Positions 1 to 11,871 of a stretch of DNA of 64,000 nucleotides are shown here, in pieces (position 1 is the first letter of the stretch; each line of letters opens with the position of its first letter). The position numbers were made by a program, and so were the translations under genes. Below the pieces are notes generated by a model. That model was not told the origin of the DNA, did not search any database, and worked only from the letters and a program-made list of their open reading frames with translations. This stretch comes from Pedinophyceae sp. YPF-701 (Eukaryota > Chlorophyta > Pedinophyceae), in contig CAJZHL010000024.1 of assembly GCA_916048055.1 (NCBI GenBank), positions 248,001 to 312,000 of the forward strand, in the 5' to 3' direction.

Positions 1-144
1 GCAGGGGGCTCGCTGAGGTAGACGTCCCCGGCAGAGCGGCGGCTTTCACATCAAACTTCGATATTGCCCGCGGTGCTGCGGCCCAGAACAGGCGAACGCC
101 GCAGACGCCGCGTCCCGCCGCTGGAGAAATACTACACCGGCGCG
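1..144 (+). repeat. 5' flank of array gene A, copy of the block before gene B
   Basis: This stretch runs up to the start codon of array gene A and closely matches 4029-4171 in front of gene B. Both start GCAGGGGGCTCGCTGAGG and end in a C/G-rich stretch, CGCAGACGCCGCGTCCCGCC, just before the start ATG. A more diverged version (7959-8104) precedes gene C. The conserved block probably holds the promoter and 5' UTR, which is an inference from position only. The window edge cuts its left end. Confidence 0.7.
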
Positions 145-3100
145 ATGGGCGGCCGCAAGGTGAGTCGCGCGCTCCGTCGCCGCGGGAATCGAGGATCGAC
201 GTTTCGAGGCACGACTGCGTCTCAAAGTCGGCGCTCGTCCGCGCATGCGTTGCAGGACCTGGCGCGGCTGCAGGCCGAGCTAGACAAGATCTGCGCGGGC
301 AACGGAGATGCGGCCGCTCGCCGCGCCCGGGAGGCCCAGTTCACGGACTCTGCCCTCAAGCTTTTCAACGACCGACTGAGCGCGTTCGAGGCAGAAATCG
401 CCGCTCTAAGCGCCCGCAAACCACTACACAGCGACGGAGGCTCGGACGTCCCACCGACCGTGGTAGATGCGCACCAGACAGACGGGAGCGCCGATGATGA
501 CGGGGCCTGCACGGGCGCGGACGGCGCCGGAGCAGGGCGGGGCGGCCACATGGTGATCGACATGACGATGGAGGACTCGGACGGCGGCGGAGACGGCGCG
601 GCCCCAGCCGACGGCGCTCGCGCGGCCCCATGGCAGCGCCCGCATAAGCTGCACGCAGCGCCGAGGGCCGCGGCGCCTGCGCACGTGCGCCGCACCGGAC
701 GGAGCTCGCAGCCAGTGTTGTGGCCTGCGTTCCTGCCCGCTGCCCGCCGCGGACCGGAGCCACTCCACCTCGCCCCTGCGCAGGGGGGGTCTGCAAAAGA
801 CTCCGCTGCAGACCTCCACGCCAAGCTGTGCCTGACGGCGTATCACTGCACGTCCGCCGACGCGGCGCTGGCGCTGCTCGGCAGCGGGCGCCTCCGGCGC
901 GGCAGCGAGGCACAGGCTTGCAGCTTGGCAGCAGCGCTGCACGCAATCGCAGACGTCGGGAGCTTCGACGGGGACAGCGACGCGAACAGGACGATGGTGT
1001 GCAAGGTGAGCTGCTCGCAACGCGCGTGGCTGTGCGTGGGGACTCGCGCGCCCTGACGTCAGCTCGCAATGCCAGCGCTGGTTGAGTGCGGCCTCAATAC
1101 CCCCCCCCCACACAACCTCCACCCCCGCGAACATTCTGCGCCGCAGACTACCAAGGCTCTGCACGGTCTCCGGCGGAAGATCGAAGCGGGCGTGCGCGCG
1201 GCAGCTCTGCGTTTCCGTGTCGCGTGCGCGGGCACAGCAGACGGCACGCGCCCCGTCGCGCACCACGCCTTCCGCCGAACGACGCGCGGCAGTCGCAGAG
1301 TGCCCCCGAAACTGTGCCCCTCTCCGCATCTGGAGCAGCTCGTCACCTTCGAGCGCCTCGTCCTCACCGACGACGGCACGCTGCGGCTGGGCCCCGGCTC
1401 GCTTCTGCGGTGCCTTGCGGCGGGGCTCGTTGCCAAGCTCAACCGGCCCGAGCTGCTGCTGATGCCCGGGGGCACGGAGCTGCGCGTGACGCCGGCGCTG
1501 CTCGCGGGCCTGCTCTTCGAGGTGCGCGATGGCGCTATTTCCGACCACTTCACCCCCGTCATCTTGCGGCGAGATCGGCGGAAACGGCGCCACCCTTCTT
1601 CGACCGTGCTGCGCAGGCGGAGGTCATGTGCAGTCCGAAGAACGCGAGCCTGACTCTGGAAACCAAAGGCGTCCGCTTGGTACGACTCCGCCATATGTTC
1701 GACGCCTACGTCAGGCCGCTGACGCAGCTGCCGGACGGCGGCGGCGTGCTGCTGCCGCGAGCGCAGGTGGAGGCGTGGCTGAACGGAGTCGGGTGGCTGC
1801 CGGCGGCGTTCCGCGTGCCTGAGTCGGACCTGCCGCAATGCTTGTACATCTCGGGGCGCCCCGCGCGCGGCGCCGACGATCATTCTGTGGGCGCCGAGGC
1901 GGAGCTGACGCCGCGGATCGAGATGTGCTTGGCGCCGGGCAGCAGCAGCGATTCGGAGTTGTTGGGCGACGCCGATCAATGGCTACAGACGACGCGCCGG
2001 GCTTGCAGGGCGCGCTCGAGGCCCGATGACGTTGTCAAGGACAGTGGCGACGACCCCTCTCCGGCGACGTCCTCGTCGTGGCTGTCGGGTGCGATCGTGC
2101 AGCAGCGCTGCACGCGCGCGCACGTGGACGCCGAAAGCAGCGACGACAGCGACTCCAGCAGCGCGACGCCGAGCTCGGGGTACACGCAGCGTTTGTGCGG
2201 TCCTGGAACGGCGAAGGTGGGAGGCCTCGGGCGACCCAGGAACACCCCCCGGGGGGTGTCTTTCTTCACGGGACCAGAATGTGCTGCGAAGCTCTTCTTG
2301 CTGACCTGCCGCGCCACGCGCGCGGACGTCATCCTTGCGCTGGTGGGCAGCGGGCAGCTGCCGGGACTCAAGTCCATGTACAAGGACGTGGCGTGTGTTC
2401 CCGCGCCCCGCATTCTTGACGCATGCTTCCGGGCAGTGCGCGACGTCACCCAAGTCTCCGACCGCCCAGACGCAGCGAATTCGGTCATCGCAACGGTGAG
2501 CCCCCGCCTCGCCACGCGTGCGCTCCAGCAGCGAGGCCGGCGCAACGAAGCAGCATGCGCATCGCACAGCCCCAACACTGTTCTGTCTCCCCTTGGTGCA
2601 TTGAAGGGCCTGGAGACCGTCACAAATCTGGAACGGAACGCGACGAACCACATGCGCAGTGCAGCGCTGAGATTCAACGTCGGCGAGGCGGGCAACGGGC
2701 GTTCTCAGGAATTGAGTTGCAGAGCGTTCTGCCGTGCTGCACCTTCGATCTCGGGGCAAGGCCGCCTCTGTCCGACCAAAGACGCAGCGCGCCTCGCAAC
2801 CTTCGAGAGGCTCGTCCAGCGCCCGGACACAGGGCTGCGTTTCGGCGCAGGTTCCTTGCTGCGCCACCTCGCGGCGGCAGCCCTTGAAGTGCTCCCCCGG
2901 CGCGTGGCTCTGCTCACTGGCGGCGATGAGGAACAGATCCGGCTGACGCCGGCGCTGCTGGCCAGCATTCTCGTCGAGGTGCGGTGACCCGCCTGCGGCT
3001 CCGTGGTAGCCTTGCTCCTCCGCGCCTTTATTAAGCACATCATCACGCGCTTGCAGCAACGTTGCTGGCTTGCGTTCCGATGCGGCGGTCGCATGCCTGC

Positions 3101-3513
3101 TGACGCACGGACCCCGCGCGTGGACCAGATTTACGACTTCTCATGTCCGCACCGCGCCCCCGCAGGCGGAAGACATGTGCACCCCCGTCAGCAACAAGCA
3201 GGCGTTCGGTGCGAGCCTCGCTCGGCTGATGCGGACGCGCCACATGTACGACGCGTACGTGCGCCCGCTCATGTCGCTCCCGGACGGCGGCGGCGTGCTG
3301 CTGCCGCAGGAGTACGTGGCGGCGTGGCTGCCGGGCGTGAACTGGGTGCCGGCGGCATTCCGCGTGCCGAAGGTGGACATAACGCTCTGCTCCTCCGCAA
3401 AGGCATTCTGGAAGATCAACGATGAACGGCGCAAGCGGAAGCGCGGCCGCGAGGACGACGGCACCTCCGGACGGGACTCCGACGCTGAGCATCACACGTG
3501 GAAGCGCGCCTGA
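145..3513 (+). CDS. Array gene A: two-module protein of an unrecognised tandem family (912 aa)
   Basis: Exons 145-159, 256-1005, 1147-1521, 1617-2495, 2607-2978 and 3166-3513, all joined in phase 0. I do not recognise the family. Exon 1 encodes only MGGRK. Residues 6 to about 60 look helical (DLARLQAELDKI), followed by an acidic, Ser/Asp-rich linker. Module 1 has the YHCTSADAALALLGSG region (about residue 200), the FERLVL...LLAGLLFEV exon, and AEVMC...DAYVRPLTQLPDGGGVLLP. A second acidic linker leads into module 2 (LTCRATRADVILALVGSG, then the matching two exons). The C-terminus is basic (RRKRKRGRED), a possible nuclear localisation signal. Neighbours B to F are paralogs in the same orientation. 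The exon 5 acceptor (TTGAAG) is the weakest junction. Start and junctions come from alignment with B and C. Function is unknown; a nuclear role is only a guess from the basic tail. Confidence 0.72.
2241..2260. repeat. 20-bp near-perfect palindrome inside the coding linker of gene A
   Basis: AACACCCCCCGGGGGGTGTC, palindromic except for its outermost base pair, lies in frame in exon 4 and encodes N-T-P-R-G-V. A shorter version sits at the equivalent place in gene B (6307-6324). Each half matches a C-rich/G-rich motif scattered through noncoding parts of the window. Confidence 0.8.
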
Positions 3514-4171
3514 CTCAGGGCGGTGCGCGAGAACGAGCAGCGACGAGAGCGACGGCGCTTCAGCACCGGGGGGCGCGGGCCAGGCGGCAGCATCAGGGGC
3601 CGGGCGGTGCCGTCGCGGGCTGGCAATGGCAATGGCAACGGCGACAACAATCGACGACGCCAGGTCTGGGCAGCCACGTGCGGAGTGCGGAGCGCTCGGG
3701 CTGCTGGGCTGGCGCTGCGGTGGCGACGAGCGGGTGCGGACGAAGGAGGACGATCTTGCGCGCGCAGAATAGAGAGACAGTGCGTGGAGCTTTCGAATTG
3801 TGTGCCTCGACGGAGGCTGCATCGAGGCTCCGTTCTCTCCGCGTGTGAGCTGCATGCATCGAGGCACGGTCGCGCGTCCCGTGATCGCGACGCAAGCTGC
3901 AGGGGCGCGGGAATCCGAGGTCGTGTCAGGTACAACACACCCCCCCTGGACGTGGCGTGCTGCGTTGCGCGTCGCCGGCATCTTTGCGCCCCTGAGAGAC
4001 ACCGCACACTCAATTCCGTCCTCGCGTGCAGGGGGCTCGCTGAGGGGGCCATTCCCCCGGCAGAGCGGCGGCTGGAACGGCCATCTTCGACCTTGCCCGC
4101 GGTTCTGCGGCCCGGAACCGGCAAACGCCGCAGACGCCGCGTCCCGCCGCTGGAGAAACTACACCGGCGCG
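3514..4171. other. Spacer between array genes A and B
   Basis: No convincing gene. The stop codon of A is embedded in a TGACTCA palindrome (3511-3517). The spacer contains a small GGCAAT-type repeat near 3622-3645, and a segment at about 3830-4030 that resembles 7750-7970 in front of gene C. Positions 4029-4171 repeat the 5' flank of gene A. Probably terminator plus promoter sequence of successive duplicates. Confidence 0.6.
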
Positions 4172-7100
4172 ATGGGCGGCCGCCAGGTGAGTCGCGCGCC
4201 TCGCCGCAGCGGGGAAAGAGGATCGAACTATTGACTCACGACTGCATCACCGGTCCGACGCGCCCGTGCATGCGCTGCAGGACCTGGCGCGGCTGCAGGC
4301 CGAGCTAGACAGGATCTGCGCGGCGAGCGTGCGAGAAGTCCCCGCGGACGCGCATGCGCACCGGCTCACGGAGCGATCTCTCGCCCAGCTCTGTGCCCGA
4401 GTCAGCGCCCTGGAGGCGGAGCTCGCGCACCTGAGCGACCGCAGAGCACTAGTCGGCGACGGAGGTGCTAGCGACCCGAGCGACGGAGGCTCGGAACGTT
4501 CGGACGTAGCACCGACGGCGGTCGACCCACAACTGACGCCGGCAAGCGACAGTGACGACGCGAACGGGGCTGCTGCTGGCGCGGAAGATGCCGGGGAGAT
4601 CCGGGGCGCCCACGTCGGCGACATCAGGATGGTGGCCGACAGCGAAGACGGGCCAGGCGACGGCCCATCGAACGGCGACGACGCACCCTTGTCGTACGCG
4701 GACGGGCCGACGAGCGCTGGCGAGGCTCCGCAGGGGAGCGACGACGACGGCGCGCGGCGCGCGGTGCTGTGGGCGTCCTTCGTGCCGCCTGCGCTGCGAG
4801 AGCAGGAGACGATGGAGCTGAAAGCCCCGATCTCGGCAACTGTCGAATCATCGCTGCGTCGCCTCGGCACCGAGGACAGCAGGAAGCTGGCTCTGCTGAC
4901 GTACGTGTGCACGGCCGCGGACGTGGTGCTTGCGCAGCTCGGGAGCGGGCGCAGGGCGAAATGCGGACGAGGCGCCAGCTCGGAGCGTTCGTCCAAGTGC
5001 GACAACATGAAGACCGCTCTGGTCGCGACGAAGGATCCGAGGGTCTACCGCGACCTTTTTGGACGTGGCGTAAAAAGCCAGCGGGTCAGTGCATCACAGT
5101 CCGGCGCCAAGCCTCCCTCCTCGCGCCACATAAATCGCAGTCAGACGGAGTCCATGGTACAACACTCTAAAATGACGTCAGTTGGATTCCTCCCACCGCA
5201 GGCTTTCACGAACGGGCAGAACCTCTTCGCAAACCACGCTCGCGCCGGCGTGCGCGCGGCGGCCCTGGGCGTGACCGTCCCTGCTGACGCGGAGGCTTCG
5301 AGGGCTACCAGCGGCGCAACCACCGGGCCGCGCACCGCGTTCCGCCCCTGCGAGTCTCCCCGGAAATGCCTCCGTCCGTCTCGGAGTCTCGGGGACCTCG
5401 TCACCTTCGAGCGCCTCGTCCTCCGCGACGACGGCCGCACGCTGCGGCTCGGCCCTGGGTCTTTGCTACGCTGCCTTGCCACGGGGTGGCTGGCGAGCTT
5501 CGACCGATGCGACCTGCTGCTGATGCCGGGGGGCGAGGAGCTGCGCGTGACGCCGGCGCTGCTCGCGGGCCTGCTCGTCGAGGTGAGGCCTCCTGGATCG
5601 AGATTCGTGTTTTGCTTTTTTATTATTATTCTGCCAGGCCCAACTGGTCGTCACTGCTCGCAACTGCACGATCGAGGCACGGCCCGACCTTGCGAGTGCG
5701 TGTCTGCAGGCGGAGGACATGTGTACTCCTCCGGAACGCAAGTTACCGCTCGCCGCGCCCGGACATCGCGTGCTGCGCATGCGGGAGCTCTTCGACACGT
5801 ACGTCAGGCCGCTGACGCAGCTGCCGGACGGCGGCGGCGTGCTGCTGCCGCAGGCACAGGTGGAGACGTGGATGCCGGGCGTGGGGTGGCTGCCGATGGC
5901 GTTTCGAGTCCCGAAAAACAAAGTACCGGGCTGCTTGTTTTCTCAGTACGGGGCGGCACACAGGCTGCAACGACCGCAGCGATCGGGCTCGGACGCGCCT
6001 CCGCAGGCCTCGAGCGACGACGTTGCGGACGACGCGGATGCTTCTGGGAGCTCCCGCGACGGGTCGTCTTCGCCGTCGCCGACGCGTCGCAGAGGGCGCG
6101 GAGGGTGCGAGGCTGACTCCCGGACGGACAGCGGCGCTGACCTCTCCCCGACGTCTTCCCCGTCGCCGACGCAAGCGATCGCGCTCCGCACGCGGGCGCG
6201 CGAGAACGCGGGTGACGGCGGCTGTGGCGAGGTGCCGAGCACAGGACATGTGCGTCATGGACCAAGCGAGGCACAGACGACAGCGAGAGGTCTCGAGCGG
6301 CCCAGAAACACCCCGGGGGGTGTTCCTTTCATCGACAGTAATCAAGGAGCTGCCAGACTCTTCGCGCTGACCTTCAACACCACGCGTGCGGACGTGATCC
6401 TGGCGCTGGTGGGCAGCGGAGAGCTGCCGGGGCTGAAGCGGAAGTACAGGGATACGGCGGGGCGCGCGCCGGGAGCTCTCGACGCGTGCGTGAGGGCAGT
6501 GCGAGACGTCAGTGTCTTGTCCGACCGGCAACTCGGTGCGCGGGCGATCATCTCAAAGGTACGGCCGAGACTCCGACGGCGCGTCACGACAAAAGCAACG
6601 CACGTGTCGCCTTCTGAGCGCCATCGGCATGTCGTTATGCCTCGCAGGTGTCTAAGATCGCCCGCGCCCTGCGTCAGCTCGCAGAGGCCCGTATGCGCAA
6701 GGCAGCGCTGGGCTTTACTGTCAAGGGTGCAGACGCCCGAGCACGAGGGAGCCGGCCGGCATTCCGTCGCGCCGACAACGCCGAGAGCGCCCGGCTGTGT
6801 CCGGCCACTGACGCAGCGCACCTCGCGTCGTTCAAGCGGCTCGTTCTGCGCCGGGATGGGCGGCTGCAGCTCGGCGGAGGGTCCCTGCTGCACTGTCTCG
6901 CGGCGACGTGCGTCGACGCGATTCCCGGGTACGGTGCTCTGCTGGCTGACTCGGTTGAAGGGCAGGTCCGACTGACGCCGGGGCTGCTGGCCGGCGTGCT
7001 CGTCGAGGTGCGGCGACTCGTCTGTGCGCCTCAGAGGCGGCTGCGCTCCTCCTCGCAGCTTTTGCTGCGATCCATGAACACAATACGTCGCATTTGAATT

Positions 7101-7606
7101 CGCAGCTGCAACGTTGGATGCTTATGTTTGTTTCACGGAGCGGCGATCGCGCACACGGCCCAGCTCGCTCGCTTACACCGAGACCGTGCCTGAAACAGCC
7201 CCCTTCACGCCCCTGTCCGCGCCACAACCCCGCGCAGGCGGAAGACATGTGCACCCCGGTCGGCGAGAAGCTGCCGTCGGGCCGCAGCAAGTACCTTCCT
7301 CGCATGTTGCGGATGCGCCACATGTACGACGCGCACGTGCGCCCGCTCATGTCGCTCCCGGACGGCGGCGGCGTGCTGCTGCCGCAGGCGCATGTGGCGG
7401 CGTGGCTGCCGGGCGTGCACTGGGTGCCGGCGGCCTTCCGCGTGCCGGAGGACGAGATCGCGCTCTGCTCTGTCGGAACAACTCTTGTCAAGACGGTTAA
7501 GGGACGGCGCAAGCGCCAGCGCAGCGCTGATGACGACGACAGCTCCCACGGCGGCGCCGGTGCACAGCAGCTACCACAGCAGCGCCGGAAGCGGAGGCGC
7601 GCATGA
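4172..7606 (+). CDS. Array gene B: two-module paralog (920 aa)
   Basis: Exons 4172-4186, 4281-5069, 5202-5582, 5710-6558, 6648-7007 and 7238-7606. All junctions are phase 0 and at positions equivalent to gene A. Exon 1 encodes MGGRQ. The order is helical N-terminus (DLARLQAELDRI), acidic linker, module 1 (LTYVCTAADVVLAQLGSG; FERLVLRDDGRTLRLGPG; AEDMCTPPERK...DTYVRPLTQL), a long Ser/Asp/Arg linker, module 2 (LTFNTTRADVILALVGSG; LASFKRLVLRRDGRLQLGGG; AEDMCTPVGEK...DAHVRPLMSL), and a basic tail (KGRRKRQR and QQRRKRRRA) suggesting nuclear targeting. The donor of exon 2 could be GTAAAA at 5070 or GTCAGT 12 nt further on; both keep phase. Closest relative in the window is gene A, with which it also shares upstream DNA. 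No known domain recognised. Confidence 0.72.
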
Positions 7607-8104
7607 CAGGGCGGTCCGCGAGACAGGTTGACGACGAGCGCTCGAGCAGCGCGGCTGCGTCACGCAGCACTGCGTTGGCACTTGACGTGGTCGTAAATGC
7701 TCACAACAACACGAGTTTCATCGATTGATGACTTGTAGACGGTCCTGGTTGAGGCTCCGGTTCTCGCACGCGTGTGAGCTGCTTGCACCGCACCGTCGTC
7801 CTGCACGCCGTGGTCGTGGCGCGGTACGAGCCGCAGGGGCGCGGTCAGGCGAGGCTGCGTCAGTCAGAGGTGAGACCCCCCCCTCCTCGATGCTGCTTGC
7901 GCGCATCGCCGGCTCTTTGCGCTCGCGAGACCCGCGACGCATCGAACTCTGTCCTCGCATGCAGCGGGCTCGTCGAAGGGGACGTCGCCGCCACAGCGAC
8001 GGCTCCAACGTCTGCGGTGATCTCACGGGCGCGCCCCGCTTCTCGGGGCCGCAACAGGGCGTTTTTTGCGGTTTCCGCTGCCTGAAAAATACTGTTCAGA
8101 CACC
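7607..8104. other. Spacer between array genes B and C
   Basis: No coding signal of its own. The part from about 7750 to 7975 is a diverged copy of DNA in front of gene B (shared pieces include GTGTGAGCTGC and GTCCTCGC near the end). It is presumably the promoter of gene C, inferred from position and duplication. Confidence 0.55.
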
Positions 8105-11100
8105 ATGAGCGGGCGAAAGGTCCGTCGCGCGGCCCATCGGTGCAGAACACGAGGATCGACTCGAGCCACATCTGTGTCTCCGACCTGACGCGTCCGTGCA
8201 TGATTGCAGGACCTGGCGCGGATGCAGGCCGAGCTCGATAAGATCGTACGAGCCGGGAGCACGCGACCGCCCCGTCAGAAGGCCGCGGAGCCTCGTCTCG
8301 CGGAGCTTCCCCTCGACCTGCTTCGGTCCCGACTAGGCGCTCTTCACGCGGAGCTCGCGGCGCTAAGCGCGCTCAAACCGCAAACCAGCAACCACGGCGT
8401 CGACGAGCCGAGCGAGAGCTCGGACGTCCCACGCACGGCGGTGGATTCCCAACCACCCGAAGTCAACGAAGAAGACGTCAAGGGAGGGGGCGCTGCCGCG
8501 GACGACACCGGCGCGGCGCACGGCGGCTACGTCGTCGACCTGACGGTCGCGGACTCGCGCCGCAACGGCGGCGCAGGCCCGGCCAACAGCGCCCGCGCCG
8601 CCCACCCGCCCCGGCGCCACAAGACAGGGCCCGGGACGGGCGTGCGCCGCACGGTGCACCGCCTCGCGCGGGCGGCGCTGTGGCCCGCGTTCGTGCCCGC
8701 CGCGCTCCGCGAGCAGGAAACGCTGGAACTCCCCCCCATGTACGTGGCCGCTGTCGGGTCCGACGCAGACCTCCACGCGAAGCTGTGTCTGACGGCGTAC
8801 CAGTGCACGCACGCCGACGTCGCGCTGGCGCTGCTCGGCAGCGGGGAGTTCCAGCGCGGCGGGGACGCCGGGACGCCGGGGAGGGGGGGGAGTGATTACG
8901 ACGTTGCGCTGCGGGCGATGAAGGACGCGGAGGTGCTCGCCGGCGACGGCGACGAGCACAGGGAGCTGCTGCGCACGGTGAGGACCATGCAGCGGCGACC
9001 TGAGCGCCTGATGAGAGAGCAGCACCATGTGTCGGTGCTCTGTCAGACCCAGTGCATGCAACACCCCCCCCGTTGCTCCTGCGATGCAGAAAGCCCTGGC
9101 AGTGCACGACGTTCGCCGGAGGCTGGAAGCCGGCATGCGCGAAGCAGCTCTGGACTTCGAGGTCGCGGTCACCGACGCAGCGACCCACGGCGCCATGCGT
9201 CGCGCCTTTGTACGCCGGTCGCCCACGGCGCAGTCCAAGCTGTCCCCGTCCCCGGGCCTGGAGCACCTCGTGACGTTCGAGCGCCTCGTCCTCGGCGACG
9301 ACGGCCGCGCGCTGCGCCTGGGCCCCGGATCGCTGCTGCGGTGCCTTGCGGGGGGCCTCGTGTCGAGGACGACCCGGCCTGAGCTGCTGGTGATGCCCGG
9401 GGGCGCGGAGCTGCGCGTGACGCCGGCGCTGCTCGCGGGCCTGCTCGTCGAGGTGCGCGTCCCGCGTCGTCACGCCCCCGAAATTCAAATATGACTCCCC
9501 CTTGCAGCCAGTGCAGCCCGCGATCGCGCGGCCGGCCCTCCACCGCGCGACGCAGGCAGAGGACATGTGCACGCCCGCGAACGCGAGCTTCAATCTGGAC
9601 ACGAGGGGCGTCCGCGTGCGGCGCACGCGTGCGCTGTTCGACACCTACGTGCGCCCGCTGACGCAGCTCCCGGATGGCGGCGGCGTGCTGCTGCCGCAGG
9701 CGCACGTGGAGGCGTGGCTGCAGGGCCTGGGGTGGCTGCCGATGGCGTTTCGCGTTCCAATCGAGCTTTTCCCTCACTGTCTGTTTCCACCGAACGTCCG
9801 ATTGCCAGTGCCAAGCAGCGTGAAGGATACGCGGGTGCGGGAGCGCGGAGCAGCTGCTGCGAGGCCGCAGGAGCCCGCGACGTCGGACGCGGGCGCGCTG
9901 GCGCAGGCCTCGAGCGACGATGGCGCGGACGGGGATTACACCCCCGGCGCCTCTCGGGAGGCCTCCCCTTCGCTGCTGACGCAGGGCGCCGGCGACGCGC
10001 GCGCGGCGCGCAGCGACGACGACGTCGACAGCGGGGACGAGTCGTCGGGAGCGTCGTGGTCGTCGGCGCCGTCGTTGGCGCTCTCGCGGCACGCAGCACC
10101 ACTACAAGCGGAAAGTGCCGTCGACGAGGCGAAGCTGTTCTTGCTTACGTACAGCGCGACGCGTGCGGACGTCATTCTCGCGCTGGTGGCCAGCGGCGCG
10201 CTGCCGGGGCTCAGAAAGAAGTACAAAGGCACTGGAGGTCCTCAATGCAGCATTGAAGACTGTCTGAAGGCCGTGCGCAACGTATCTGAGGTCTCCCGTC
10301 AAGAGGCTGCTGCGAGGCCTCTGGTGGCCAAGGTGCGCTGCCCGCGGAACGGTCCGCAGGCTCGCGACCGCGCTGCGCGCAACGCACGCGCATGCACGCG
10401 TGCGTGTGCGGATCGAAATGCCTGGGAAGTGACTGACGCGCCGCACGTCTTTCTGTGTTTTGCAGGTGAAGGAGGCCACGCATGATGCGACGAGAGCTGC
10501 GGCGAATCGACTCTACAGCGCGGCGTTGCATTTCCGTGTCTCGTCTGCCAGCACGGTGCTTTCAGAGTCGGACCCAACAACGGGCCGCCCCGCGTTCCTC
10601 CGGGTCCAGGGTAACGCGAAGGGGGGCTCCCTCTACCCGCACCCCAAGGCCGCGAAGCGCGGCCTGGTGACCTTCGAGCGGCTCGTGCTGCGGCCCGGGG
10701 GGGGTCTGCAGCTCGGCGAGGGGTCTCTGATGCACTGTCTGACAGCGGCGTGCCTCCGCGGACACCCCCAGCGCGCCCTGCTCTTAACCGACGGCGGACG
10801 AAGGTTCCGGTACACTCCCGCGCTGCTCGCGGGTCTCCTCGTCGAGGTACCAAACCCCCAACCCCGCTGCACAACGCAGCGCTTGCACCTGACGCAGGCC
10901 CCCCACGCGCCACCTGCCGCTCCCCGCACTCACGTCCACGTCCTGGTCCATCCATTCCCGTCCTTCCCCGCTCCCCGCGTCACGTGCCCGCAGGCAGAGG
11001 ACATGTGCGCGCCCGTAGAGCACAAGCAAGCCTTCGAGATCGTCGGCCGCCGGACGCTGCGCATGCGGCACATGTTCGACGCGTACGTGCGGCCCCTCAC

Positions 11101-11308
11101 GCAGCTGTCGGACGGCGGCGGCGTGCTGCTGTCGCGCGTTCGCGTCGAGACGTTGCTGCCAGGCGTGCCGTGGCTCCCGGTGGCGTTCCGCGTGGCCGAA
11201 GCGGACCTGCCGCGGTGCTTCCGGCGCGTCGTGCATGCTGACGCCAAGCCCTCGAAGCGCGGGCGCGAAGCGGACGGCGCCGGCGGCTCGAAGCGGAGGC
11301 GCGCGTGA
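8105..11308 (+). CDS. Array gene C: two-module paralog (872 aa)
   Basis: Exons 8105-8119, 8210-8977, 9090-9452, 9556-10332, 10466-10846 and 10994-11308, all phase 0. Exon 1 encodes MSGRK. Its donor is GTCCGT where A and B have GTGAGT, an unusual change. Exon 2 carries DLARMQAELDKI, an acidic linker and LTAYQCTHADVALALLGSG. Exon 3 has VTFERLVLGDDGRALRLGPG. Exon 4 has AEDMCTPANAS...DTYVRPLTQL plus the inter-module linker and LTYSATRADVILALVASG. Exons 5 and 6 complete module 2, ending in a basic tail (SKRGREAD...SKRRRA). In place of the proline/glycine palindrome linker of A and B there is a Ser/Asp/Ala-rich segment. Family unrecognised. The conserved intron positions make the model reliable. 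Confidence 0.72.
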
Positions 11309-11856
11309 CGCGGAGGCTGTCTGGGCTGAGTCAGCCGCGGCGCACGCCTGCGCTCCGTGCGTCCGGGAGGACGCGCGCGGGCGAGGCGGTGCGGAACGCG
11401 GTGCCGCTGTGTAAGTGCATGCAAGCTCGATTCCGCGGTGGTCGACGTCGATTGCTGCGACGGTACGTGTTCCGTGATTACGCCTGGAGGGCCGTCGTGG
11501 TGCTGGAAGCGATGCTGCCTGCGCGACGCGACACAGGATGCCAGGGGGCGCTTCCGCGGACGGGGGCGCTTCCGCCGGCTCGACGGCGGCCTGGGGGTGT
11601 CTCGCAAGTCCAGTCAGGACGCATTTGCGGTCCGACAGTCCGACTGGCGGGCTGGAGATGCCACACCGTTGCTGGACCGGGGCGCCCGTCGCACGAACAG
11701 CCCGCTCCGGCACGCAGAAGGTCCGCCCAGCGCCCGCTCGTCCGTCGAGGCGGGGCTACGTTCGCCTCGTGCGCCAGCCGGGCCTCCGGGGCGCTCGTCC
11801 AGGGGCGAACCCATCTGTTTGGGCCGCAATCCGGCTCGTGAATCTCACGGGGCACG
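11309..11856. other. Spacer between array genes C and D, containing the D/E upstream repeat
   Basis: The first about 180 nt hold no recognisable feature apart from a TGAGTCA palindrome at 11327-11333. From about 11488 to the start of gene D the sequence is repeated almost base for base at 14207-14568 before gene E. Short open frames here are antisense or random and show no conserved protein. Confidence 0.6.
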
Positions 11857-11871
11857 ATGTCGACCGGTCGG
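11488..11871 (+). repeat. Upstream repeat, copy 1 (before gene D)
   Basis: About 380 bp, beginning GGAGGGCCGTCGTGGTGCTG and running through the five-codon first exon of gene D. Copy 2 is at 14207-14583. The two differ by small indels and scattered substitutions, which indicates recent duplication or gene conversion. It likely holds the promoter and 5' UTR of the D/E subfamily. Confidence 0.8.

Noticed and set aside
424-1593. 389-codon minus-strand frame over gene A
   Set aside because: Antisense to exons conserved in all six paralogs; the + strand pattern is the conserved one.
1086-2987. Single 633-codon frame through gene A
   Set aside because: It is open across two introns only by chance. 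Paralogs B and C show the splice sites, and the sequence before 1617 in this frame is not conserved.
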